In this document: positions 53,038 through 62,470 of the stretch, piece after piece
How the letters are laid out: each line of letters opens with the position of its first letter
Position numbering within the stretch: the first letter of the stretch is position 1
Origin: Nemertoderma westbladi
Taxonomy: Eukaryota > Xenacoelomorpha > Nemertodermatida > Nemertodermatidae
DNA length: 64,000 nt
Reading direction: 5' to 3'
Assembly (NCBI GenBank): GCA_032718475.1
Contig: JAUCBJ010007037.1
Location: forward strand, 1 to 64,000
Program-made: the position numbers and the translations under genes
Notes under the pieces: generated by a model
What the model saw: only the letters and a program-made list of their open reading frames with translations
Database searches by the model: none
What the model was told of the DNA's origin: nothing

Positions 53038-54741
53038 CTGAAAAGCTCCTCAATAATGACAGGGTATTGCCTGATAACTTTATAGAAGTAAAAGTGTCTG
53101 AGTCTGTACTCCCAGTTATTCCCATTGGCGATATCTCCTTTGCAGAAGTGAAGGCTGCTGCAAAGAGCATTAAGACCAATCGTGCCAGTGGAGTAGATGG
53201 TGTTCCCCCTGAGGTCTTTAAAATACCTGAGTGTTTAAAGCTCATTTATCCCATCATAGTAGACATGTACCGAACAACAAGAGTCCCACAAGAAATGAAA
53301 ACAAATAAGTTGGTGCCAGTTCCCAAGAAGGGCAACCTAACACTCTATGTTTCTTTTCGGGGAATCTCATTGATCTCGATTGCTGCAATGCTATACAATA
53401 GATTTCTATTAAATCGCATTAGGGATCCTATCGAGAGACTGCTCCGTGGAAATCAGAATGGTTTCCGTAAAGGTCGTGGGACCATGGAGCCCATTTTGGC
53501 ACTTCAACGGCTAATTGAAGAGTTATCAAAAAAGAAAGACAGGCATCTGGCTGTTATCTTTGTTGACTTCTTCAAGGCCTTTGATTCAGTCTCTCGCTCA
53601 TGTATGTTTAGCATACTTTCATTATATGGGATTCCTGATGAAATTATTGCAGCAATCAGATCAGTATACGATGGTTCGACAACATTTGTGTCTACTGTTG
53701 ATGGTAATACAGAACCATTTGAAGTGTTATGGGGCGTCCTCCAAGGAGACACACTTGCACCATTCTTGTTCATTATTGTGGTTGACTATGTTCTACGCAT
53801 GTCCTTAGATCATCATAATGATGATGGGGTGATGATAACTCCACCTACTGGCTCCTAAAGTCGAGGAAATCCTGCAAAGTACCAAACTGATCTAGACTTT
53901 GCTGATGACTTAGGAGTACTCTCAGAATCACTAGAGGGAGCCCAACGGCTCCTCTGCTCATTAGAACATGCTGCTTCTAGTGTTGGTCTTTTTATTAACT
54001 CCAGAAAGACCAAAATTTTGACAGTTAACTTTGAAAGTCCTCAGCAAGTCTCTGATCGGATGAGCATAAGCTCAAAGGATGGTATGCTTGAGCATGTGGA
54101 CTGACTTCTGTTACCTGGGATCATGGATCCGGAAGTCAGGTGAGGACCTTCGAATACGTAAGGGAAAGGCATGGGCAGTCTTGAATAGGCTTTCCAGGAT
54201 TTGGAAGTCACTGAGAATTAATCGGAAACTTAAGGTCCGATTATTTAGAGCAGCAGTAGTTCCAGTACTCCTCTATGGGAGTCCATGCTGGGCTCTAACT
54301 GCTGAGGACACCAAATCTCTGGATGGCACATTCACCAGAATGCTACGCCGGGTTTATTGTGTCAAGTACAATGCACACATCTCCAACCAGACACTATATA
54401 ACATTGGAGGTGTCTCATTGGTTCCCGCACAAGAACACTTGACACTAGAACAAAATCGCCTCCGCTTTGCAGGACATTGCTTTCGACTTGAGGACCAGCC
54501 AGTGCATAATCTTGTACTTTGGCAGCCTCATGGAGTGAATAAGCATGGTGGACAGCCCATGACTTTGTACTTGACTTGACATGACTTGAGTAGCATCTTA
54601 AAGGACACTGGCCTTGAAGATGCGGATGATCTAGCAAATGTCATGGGTGATAGGGAGTTGTGGCGGTGCAATTTTTTCAACAAGCCAGCACAGCATTCTA
54701 AATAATCCTGCTGCAATGCAGCATGCCGATCTTAGTAGTAG
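53038..54741 (+). pseudogene. LINE-R copy D2 (plus), 5'-truncated
   Basis: It starts in the linker (KLLNNDRVLPDNF), runs through all RT motifs (FVDFFKAFDSVSRS, GVLQGDTLAPFLF, DFADDLGVLSES) to the TAG-repeat end at 54741. A stop replaces R in the TGSRSRG segment (53856-53858). There is a one-base insertion at about 54101, and short insertions at about 54427 and 54567-54590, the latter repeating 'acttgacttgacatgacttg'. Confidence 0.92.
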
Positions 54742-55560
54742 TAGTAGTAAAGTGTATTTATTGTACCATCTTGGTTTTTCCTACTTAAGTAACTTACTTA
54801 CCAAAACTTACAGTAAATACGACACTACTGTTCAATTATCACGAATAACAGTCTAACAATAACTAACAATAATATATACAGCTAAATTGGAAAAAAGTGA
54901 TAGAAATTGCACTGAGACTAAATATATAAATGTTTTGAGTAACTTAATATTCTTGGTGGCCCCTACGCAACACCACACTACTGTATGTCCACAAATAATA
55001 CAATTTTTTGCTGGCGTGGGGGGGGGGGGGGGGGGGGGGGTGTGTGGGGGAATTGGCAATGGGGGCTAAAATTTGGGCTTTGACCCTCCACCCGAAATAA
55101 ATGGTTCCTGTATGCTTATAATAAGGAAGTATATGCGATAGGTAGGGTCAGGGTAGATTTGATTGCTCGGGGGGTTTGGGTGGATCAGGGTGTAGCGGCT
55201 TTCGATGTTGCGATTACTAATGCTGACACGACACTTATTCATCGAATAAAACGCCACCCCCCCCCCACCCCCCCCCCCCCCCCCCCCCCAAGTCCGATCC
55301 TGCAACACGGGTAAATACAAAGAAAGCGCAGTGTAGAGAAGTATGTGAGAACAGGTGGATTCATTTTACCCAAGTTGTTGGAACCACTGATGGGACATGG
55401 TGTTCTGGGCTGAAACCTTCGTACACCATCTTACTGATCAATGATTAAACGGAAAGAGTCCATGCGTGAGAGAGGTTTTGCAGTCGTGCTTGGAGGTACT
55501 GTATCCGTTGCAGACTGCAATATGTGCTACTGCGGGCTAACTCGCTGGGCTTGCAAGGAG
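54742..55560. other. Unassigned region with long G and C homopolymers
   Basis: A run of 23 G at 55018-55040 and a C-rich tract at 55257-55289 (22 C uninterrupted at 55268-55289) bracket about 220 bases in inverted sense. Together they could mark the ends of a small foldback element. No gene was seen. Confidence 0.45.
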
Positions 55561-55815
55561 GGCGATTGCTTTCGCCGTGAGGACCAGCCAGTGCATAATC
55601 TTGTACTTTGGCAGCCTCATGGAGTGAATAAGCATGGTGGACAGCCCATGACTTTCTTGAGATGCATCTTAAAGGACACTGGCCTTAAAGATGCGGATGA
55701 TCTAGCAAATGTCATGGGTGATAGGGAGTTGTGGCGGTGCAATTTTGTTGACAAGCCGGCACAGCATACTTAAAAATGCAGCTGCAATGCAGCATGCCGA
55801 TCCTAGTAGTAGTAA
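55561..55815 (+). pseudogene. LINE-R copy E: 3' fragment
   Basis: Only the last about 255 bases of LINE-R (FRREDQPVHNLVLWQPHGVNKH onward) with the TAG-repeat end. Preceding sequence is unrelated. The last coding frame is open but very short. Confidence 0.9.
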
Positions 55816-55825
55816 GGAGGGCGAA

Positions 55826-55909
55826 GGTCATTGCGAGGTGGGCAATGGTCATGGCGAGGTGGGTAAAGGTCATGGAGAGGTGGGTGAAGGTCATAGAGAG
55901 GAGGGCTGG
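55826..55909. repeat. 21-bp tandem repeat, four units
   Basis: Units of ggtcatggcgaggtgggtaaa with small changes start at 55826, 55847, 55868 and 55889. They are adjacent to the 3' end of LINE-R copy E. Confidence 0.85.
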
Positions 55910-56144
55910 GATTTCGTGATTATTAATTGATTAGTGGGCAGTAATTAGTTCTTTTTTATATTTAGTGATTTTACATAATTTTACTTAGGCAATTATTAAA
56001 AATTATGTAATTATTGTTTGTACCGGTGATGATTAAATTATTATGGAAAATAATCATAACCTGACTACTGTTGTAGGAGAAGAACTATTACTACTACAAA
56101 CTAAACTAAACTTCCTATTATCGCAGTCCGATAGGAGTCTCGTG

Positions 56145-56660
56145 ATTGATGCGGAATAATTAAACAATTGTTATCACATATCCGATCACAAACCAATAAC
56201 ACTACAAGTGCAGCTAAAATGGTTTAGACGAACACTACCTAATACCAAACAACCTCCACTTGTAGAGTTAACGCAAGTAAAAGACCCACAGCTATGTAAA
56301 CAATTTGTTAGCGATCTCGCAGGAGTAGAAATATCCGATCCATCCGATATTGACTGAGTGAACAATGAATTCTCTGATTGTATACTCAGCCTCTCTGAAG
56401 AATTCACACCTAGCAAATCTATGAACTCACGTAGACCATGGCTATCCCCTGATTATTTCAATATTCACGAGAAAATCCGTGCTAAACAGACTCGAACCCG
56501 TCAACAGCGACGCCTCCTCCGACAAGAAGAACACATCGCGCGCCGGGATAAACGCCGCTGGCTGGATGAACAGTCACAGATAGCTCGCGAGGCGATTAAT
56601 AGGGGTGATCTGGGCGGTTTTCACCGCCAAAGATGTTGTGGATTCCGGATATACTGGTAG
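56145..56660 (+). pseudogene. LINE endonuclease end and linker, decayed fragment
   Basis: The frame from 56175 reads HISDHKPITLQVQLKWF, which fits the last endonuclease motif (SDHxP) of APE-type LINEs. A TGA at 56355 and then a Lys/Arg/Gln-rich linker (RPWLSPDYFNIHEKIRAKQ, EEHIARRDKRRWLDEQ) of the kind found before the RT follow. RT blocks are absent. It differs from LINE-R, so a second family is implied. It might belong with the CR1-like ORF1 at 62471; this cannot be tested here. Confidence 0.65.
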
Positions 56661-56689
56661 GCCTTTTGTTGAATCAAAGTGGACACCCT

Positions 56690-57305
56690 CTGCATTAAGA
56701 TAAGAGCCGATTGTATCTTCCGTTACTTCAACATCTAAATTTCAGAGATGGATGTGAGAGTTACGAGGTGGAAAGCTTGTTTCACTTCGTACTGAAGGTG
56801 TGTTGGCCGCATGTATTGGACCTCCGACTTTGTTCCACCTCAGTTTCCTTGTTCGAAAAATACCGGTTCTATAGGATTCTTGTGTACATTAGATTGATTC
56901 GCTCCAGGTTGAATTATAATTGGGGAATTATGACCAGTAGCAGCATTTGAATGTTGAGAACCTTTGACGAGGTTTCTACGTGATGAGTGAACATGGTTCA
57001 AAGATAGCGTAGTGTCCAGAAACAGCATCGCTGTAGGAAGTGCGAGGTTCATTTTCACTGGTGCGTTTCGACAGTTGCTTGATCAATTCATCCTTTGCAG
57101 CGACGGTTTCTCGACGAGATATAGCCAACTGAGAGTTTGTGTTCGCAACTTCACCGAGTGTATTGGTGTAGATTGAGTTCAGCCTCATGAGCCCTTCTTA
57201 GAAAGAACGCTCTTCATCATTTGACACACTTTTCTTTGCTTTAAACTGCCTTGATTGAGTTCATAAGCTGATCAATTAAGTCCGAAAACTCCGTTGCCAT
57301 TTCCA
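56690..57305 (-). pseudogene. Possible LINE ORF1 coiled-coil fragment
   Basis: On the minus strand frames from about 57300 (MATEFSDLIDQLMNSIKAV) and 57188-56976 (LAISRRETVAAKDELIKQLS, then SYSDAVS) look like the coiled coil and the SYSDAV-type segment of LINE ORF1 proteins. Stops separate them. Low confidence because no nucleic-acid-binding domain remains. Confidence 0.35.
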
Positions 57306-57890
57306 GATTTCCAATATATTGGATATTTAAAAACAATTACTGAATTAAGCTGTACAGTCACTTGCAATATCCTTGCAAGAGCGGAACCTCACTGCAGGGA
57401 ACGATGGGCTTGTCAGTATTCGCGTTGTGTGTCGGTAGGTGTGGGGAGGTCTCTTGGTTAGTGTCTGGCTCTGGCCGTCTGTGTTGTGTGTTGGGGTGGG
57501 TTTGTTGTTGTGTATGAGTGTTGCGTATGTTTAAATATTCGTATGTGAATTGTGTATGAATACTGGTCCAATTAATTGTTTATACTTTAATATTATAAAC
57601 TTTTATTGTGCATGATTTATATTCTGTCAATGGTACTGGTATATTATGCAATTATTTGAAACGAGTAAAGGACTGATATAAGCTATGCTTGTTGTCCGAT
57701 CGACATTGAGCATTACACGTATTAAAGTAAAGTAGACAGACAGGCAGACAGACATGATTGTCTGTCTATGTTTTTACAAGTCATGTCCGATTGGTAGTGA
57801 AACTACTGCATATGGGGAAATTATCTCAAAATTTCAGCCCCTCAAATCTTCCCAGTTTTTCACAGCACCAGTGCAAACACCAAATCTCTG
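57306..57890. other. Spacer, GT-rich in part
   Basis: A GT-rich low-complexity stretch at 57425-57540 and AT-rich sequence otherwise. No gene was seen. Confidence 0.45.
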
Positions 57891-57952
57891 TCTATTTTTC
57901 TGTCTGTCGGTTTGTCTGTCTGTCTATTTGTGTGTAAGTCTGTCTGTTTATC
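57891..57952. repeat. (TGTC)n-type microsatellite
   Basis: Imperfect tctgtctgtc repeats. Related (CAGA)n tracts lie at 57734-57757, 58256-58297 and 58383-58430. Confidence 0.85.
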
Positions 57953-57959
57953 ATAGAGA

Positions 57960-58218
57960 TTTCCAAAGATAACATATGGTGTAAACAAAAAAGATAGCAC
58001 AGCACAAGGTTGTGTACATGTTGATCCTGTCGGTGGAAACTGTGCCCAGCAAGCATCAGGCGGCGTCTCTGCAGGGTGATGCTGGGTTTTAGCAATGATA
58101 TGTTACCATAGTTGTATAACACATCATTGCTTATTTGTGCGTCATATAGAACGTTATGCAATTTATACAATTTATCCTTGAATAGTCTTGATTTACTTGT
58201 AAGAATTTTATATTTCAA
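57960..58218 (-). pseudogene. Diverged LINE-R-like polymerase C-terminal fragment
   Basis: On the minus strand the frame reads YDAQISNDVLYNYGNISLL, then RRRLMLAGHSFHRQDQHVHN. This aligns with YNAHISNQTLYNIGGVSLV and NRLRFAGHCFRREDQPVHN of LINE-R. It is clearly diverged, so it is an old copy or a sister family. It is bracketed by microsatellites. Confidence 0.75.
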
Positions 58219-58255
58219 TGATAATTGTATCTTGCAATATATAATGGGCAGAGAA

Positions 58256-58297
58256 ACTGACAGACAGTCAGTCAGTCAGTCAGACCGACAGACAGGG
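58256..58297. repeat. (CAGA/CAGT)n microsatellite
   Basis: Imperfect tetranucleotide repeat cagacagtcagtcagtcagt. Confidence 0.85.
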
Positions 58298-58879
58298 TAC
58301 ATTTATCATGATACTGAACATGGATTGTCTTGTTTTACTGATATGAATTTTATATTTCATTGATAATTGTAGTATACCAGAGAAACAGACAGACGGCGGA
58401 CAAATGAACATAAAGACAGACAGACAGACAATTGAGGGTGCTTACACACTGCAAAGTAATAGATACAATATAATTAAGTACCATACACATTAACGGAGGT
58501 GACGCACAATGTTGGGGTGTAGCCCATGCTTAAGCCTTTAACAGGCGAGTCATTTGTCCATTGGTTGATGTGGATGTGTTGGTGTGTGGTTTCTTGGGCA
58601 ACTGCTTCCAGAGGACATACATCGACGTATCTGTGTTCAATGCCGCAATGTCTCTTCCAGCAGCCCACCTTCATCAGTCCCGGAAGTCCCGGAAGAGGAT
58701 CAAATATGAAGAATGACTACGGGAAGTGGAGCACTCCAGCTTCACCCCCTGACTTATTCGGCGTTCAACATCGCAGTTCCGAAAACGCCTCGCGCTGAAG
58801 TTGGCTGGCAAACGCGATGACCCATTCGTACGCTGAGTGTGTGGTGTGGGTTCGCTGCCACCTAAGCTTCACTCTACTT

Positions 58880-59326
58880 CGGTCCGCTCTCCTATGTCTA
58901 CGTGGATCAAAAATACCCTGTACATTCTCCTAGGACAAGAAACCCTATCATCCCTAGTGGCATACAACAAATGTAGGATCATATACAGTGGTTTCAACTT
59001 TCGCAATCCAAAAATAATATACCTCTTTGCCTGGCTTCTAGCGCAGCATAGCCTTAATATATATAAAGACCCTCTATTTGACGACTACAACGTTGCGTAG
59101 TGGATTTACGAACTACCATGCATAACCAGCCTAGTAACGGCATCCTACAGCACCAAACATACCATAAGGAATGCGAAAGAACGCAACAAGCCAACAGCCA
59201 AATATAAGGACATTTACAACGCGCTGTTTTTAAATTGTATCCTAAACAACATCAACTCAGAAAACCATGTAAGGCACGAATGTATCCTTTATTTTTATGG
59301 CATCAAAAAATCAACCACACAATAAT
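58880..59326 (+). pseudogene. Possible LINE polymerase C-terminal remnant
   Basis: The plus frame reads TWIKNTLYILLGQETLSSL, then IIYLFAWLLAQHSLNIYK, a TAG at 59098, and continues in frame (RNAKERNKPTAKYKDIYNA) to a TAA at 59324. The pattern of an aromatic Trp/Ile-Tyr-Lys segment followed by a basic stretch resembles the post-RT tail of some non-LTR polymerases. No catalytic motif remains; weak assignment. Confidence 0.3.
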
Positions 59327-59883
59327 AACTCATGACTAGGTACACACAGAGCTAACTATCACCATGGTAACCACCACACATATATGACAACCACTTGGTA
59401 ACTTTTTACATCTTTTATTTATTGTTTGTACTGATTTGATTTATTTTTACTTTCATGGTTTTATTAATAATTATAGCCTACCGGCCGGGGCGTAAGCCGT
59501 GCAAATGAATGAATGGATGCCAGTTAGCCACAAGCAGTGGCAATAAGGGAAATTTTAAACTTATGGGGAATAAAGCTTGCATAGTTAGTGTATAGGCCTG
59601 TGAATGTTGGTTTATGGTGTATATAGACATTAACAGAGAGTGTTGTTGCACCTAGAAATTGTAACATTGAGAATTGACAAGCAATTGTCATGTTCTATAA
59701 TTCTTTAATTTTTACACACAAAAACACTATTTCTGTTTAAAAAAAAAGTAAACAAAAAGTAATAAAAAGGGAATTTTTTTGCTAACTTCAACTACGTTGA
59801 GGAACCATTGTCCTGGTCCTGGAACCATTTACCATTTGTCCTGGAATTTTTTCATATTGTACATTTTACACTAATTCCTCCAA

Positions 59884-59893
59884 TACATATAAA
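59884..59893 (+). promoter_or_regulatory. Possible TATA-like element
   Basis: ACATATAAAC lies about 50 bases before the ATG at 59937, a plausible position for a core promoter. Sequence only; the leader could also start elsewhere. Confidence 0.3.
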
Positions 59894-59936
59894 CTTTACA
59901 ATTTTAATTAGTTTATGAATTAATTCTACATCAAAA

Positions 59937-60617
59937 ATGCTTCGCCTCTCTTTACTGCTTATTCTGGCTCTTATGCGATATGAATTAGCCCACAGTAGTA
60001 TCACAGCAGTAAGGTTCAGTGATGAATACCAGGGTGCTGCTGGCTGGATGGTAATGACTAATCTTAGTCAGTTATGGAGATTTCAAGTCGGTTATAACCC
60101 GAATAACATAAAGAACCCGATAGTTCAAGGCGATGAGTTCATTGTATTACAACATGGGAGGAATTATTTAACGGTGGCTGATGATGGTACTGTAAACCTC
60201 AATGCCACCAAGGTTACAAGACGAGAACTATTTCAGCCTATATTACATTGGAAATTAGATCGGGGACTGTACTATTATATGCCTTTTATCGTTTTTAAAA
60301 CCTGGGAGAACAAGGTTTTGACACATCATGTTCGTAAAAATGAAATAGTATCCAGTGATCCAATAGATGATAGTATATACGACACGCGTCACTTATTCCT
60401 AATAAAGTTCAATCATCCAAATGAGAATAAGATATTTTTAGCGACGAAAGACACACGTGACAATAACTATCATCCCATTAAAATTGTTTCAAACAATTCT
60501 CTCACTGCGTGGCGTCCGAGGTATGAAAGGAGTGAGGAAGAGAATGTTGAATGGACTCTTGGTAAAGCCGAACCAAACACGGCCATATTCACCAGCTCTC
60601 TGAAGAAAGGCCCTAAG
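59937..60617 (+). CDS. Secreted beta-trefoil/aerolysin-like protein, exon 1
   Basis: The ATG at 59937 opens a hydrophobic signal peptide (LSLLLILALMRYELAHS, cleavage near residue 20). The next about 190 residues read like a beta-trefoil with three related segments, each with a hydrophobic strand followed by a small turn (VLQHGRNYLTVADDG; VFKTWENKVLTHH; KIFLATKDTRDNN). Such folds are often carbohydrate- or protein-binding. The exon ends at AAG|GTAACA (60617/60618), phase 0. In the genome the frame runs on into the intron and stops at 60713. This is the only intron-bearing, undamaged host-like gene in the window. The domain call is by pattern. A lectin-type binding role is inferred. Confidence 0.65.
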
Positions 60618-60834
60618 GTAACATTAACTCTAGGCAATTATTTTTTCCAACTTATTTCTTTTTTTTTTTCAAAAAAAAATAATAGATTGATAAAAATTCT
60701 AAAGCAAAATTAAGTTATTTCTCAATTTTTACAATAATTTTCTCTTTTGATACCGAATCAATGGTTTTTTAAGAACAGTTTTTCACTTGAAACAATAAGT
60801 GGGAAAAAATATCCTAGAGAAATGGATTCCTTAG
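60618..60834 (+). other. Intron of the aerolysin-like gene
   Basis: 217 bp, GT at 60618 and AG at 60833-60834, AT-rich with a T-rich tract at 60656-60668. Phase 0 on both sides. The reading frame is open across the junction. Confidence 0.7.
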
Positions 60835-61260
60835 GATCACTGGACACCTGTTGGTACGTGGGAACGTGTGATGATATTCGATAACAGTAGATCTTCGACA
60901 ACCAATGTAGCCGTTTACACTAAAACTGTAGGAGTGAATGTAAAAGATACAAATACAACCAAAAGTACCACCAGCGAAACGCATCGTCGTACGGAAGTTG
61001 AGGGGACGGATCTGTGGCTTTTCAAAAAGCTGAAAACAACTATAACAGAGAAATTGAAAGTTAATATTGAAGAAAGCTTTTCATCTCTGACCAACACTAA
61101 AGAAACGTCCATGGCAATCTGGACAAAGATACCACCACATGTACATGTTGAGTGCAGTCAGATTGTAGGTAGATATGGGCCCATCACGATTAAAGCTAAC
61201 TACTACAAGTGTGTCGATATAGCTGAGAAGATGTCAGAACACATTGACTCGAAAAAGTAA
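60835..61260 (+). CDS. Secreted beta-trefoil/aerolysin-like protein, exon 2
   Basis: 141 residues to the TAA at 61258-61260, giving about 368 residues in all. The exon starts DHWTPVGTWERV. It contains a Thr/Ser-rich alternating stretch (about TNTTKSTTSETHRRTE) followed by paired long strands and the segment AIWTKIPPHVHVECSQIVG. Long strands around an amphipathic Ser/Thr-rich loop, followed by an x-IPPH-x-V-type strand, are the layout of the aerolysin-like pore-forming fold. Proteins of this type in animals take part in defence or digestion, or act as toxins; which applies here cannot be told from sequence. No stop or frameshift interrupts it. The alternative is a non-pore-forming beta-rich secreted protein. 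Confidence 0.6.
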   Translation, partial: DHWTPVGTWERVMIFDNSRSSTTNVAVYTKTVGVNVKDTNTTKSTTSETHRRTEVEGTDLWLFKKLKTTITEKLKVNIEESFSSLTNTKETSMAIWTKIPPHVHVECSQIVGRYGPITIKANYYKCVDIAEKMSEHIDSKK

Positions 61261-62470
61261 ACGAAAATTATGATAAAATTAAATTAACATAATTAATTGT
61301 ATTATATTTTATTGTGGGGAATAAGTATGTTTTACCCTTTTTTGGAAAACACTATTGCGTTTTTAATTTTATGAAGCTAAATTTATTTTTAAGCCATCCC
61401 AATTATACATTTTTGTGTTTTCTATCATTTTACCTAACTCTAAAGTAACAAATTAAATTTGAGTTAAAATTCGCAGAGTATTTTGGTTTTGAAACAAATT
61501 TTTAATTTCATTTCTAAACTAATAATAATAATATATTCAAAGTCTCTCTCTATTATTCAGAACTTCAACAGCGAATAGATGCTAAATTAACCAAATTAAC
61601 CAAATTAACCAGAAATTAAAATGGAATTCAAATGAAGTGGTTGACAATTTTCGCAATTTTCTGGCGCTGTTCCTTCATTCAACCATAATAAATACACCAT
61701 GATGGATGGGTGGATGGATGGATGGGTCGCATCTAGTGGTCACAAAGTAATCTAAATTTAAACTAAATTTCATTCGAAGTAGTATGACTGACTACCTGTC
61801 AAAACTAGCTAGTGTGAACTAAAAAAGGGTAAAACATCTTGAATGTGTTTCAATAGGATCATAATGTAATAGATCCGGTTGTGGGTACCTATTTGGGATT
61901 GGTTAATTAATTAATGTGATAATTTACTGCTTAATTAATTACTTACGTTTTACAATAATTCGGATGAAGGCTTTCTGCTGGGCCAGGAGATGGACTCCCA
62001 TGTATGCACAGTGTATATATGGCTGACTGTGAGATATGGGTGCGAAATGTTGTGTTATTGTTGTTGCTGTGTGCGAAACTAAATTGCAACAACTACAGTA
62101 TGCCGAATCGGTAAGCCTGGAAGGATCTCACTTCCACTGTCCGAGATCGCTTTACATGTAGTAGTAGTTTACTAAGCACTGCCAGCACGACGCATTCGCC
62201 CATCCATTCGAGAGTATGCCTCACTGCCTGAAAGCGCCCACATCAGAGGAAGGTAAGACTTTGTTCGATGCCCTTCCCCACAGTATATACCTCTAACAGG
62301 TAATACACCTAATAAGCACGAAAATGCCGCTGATATCTCATCTTAAATTAGTAGTAGTTAAATTAGACATAGTTAAATTAACCCCGGCTATTCTTGATTC
62401 TTCCATTATATTATTTCTTTCTTTGTATATTAGATTAATTTTGTCAAATTAACCACGGCTGAGGTATGAT
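61261..62470. other. Non-coding region between the aerolysin-like gene and the LINE ORF1
   Basis: AT-rich, with a TGGA-type microsatellite at 61700-61727 and a repeated ccaaattaac word at 61593-61610. The part from about 62100 may be the 5' leader of the LINE that begins at 62471. A poly-A signal for the gene upstream could not be fixed with confidence; AATAAA occurs at about 61686. Confidence 0.45.
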
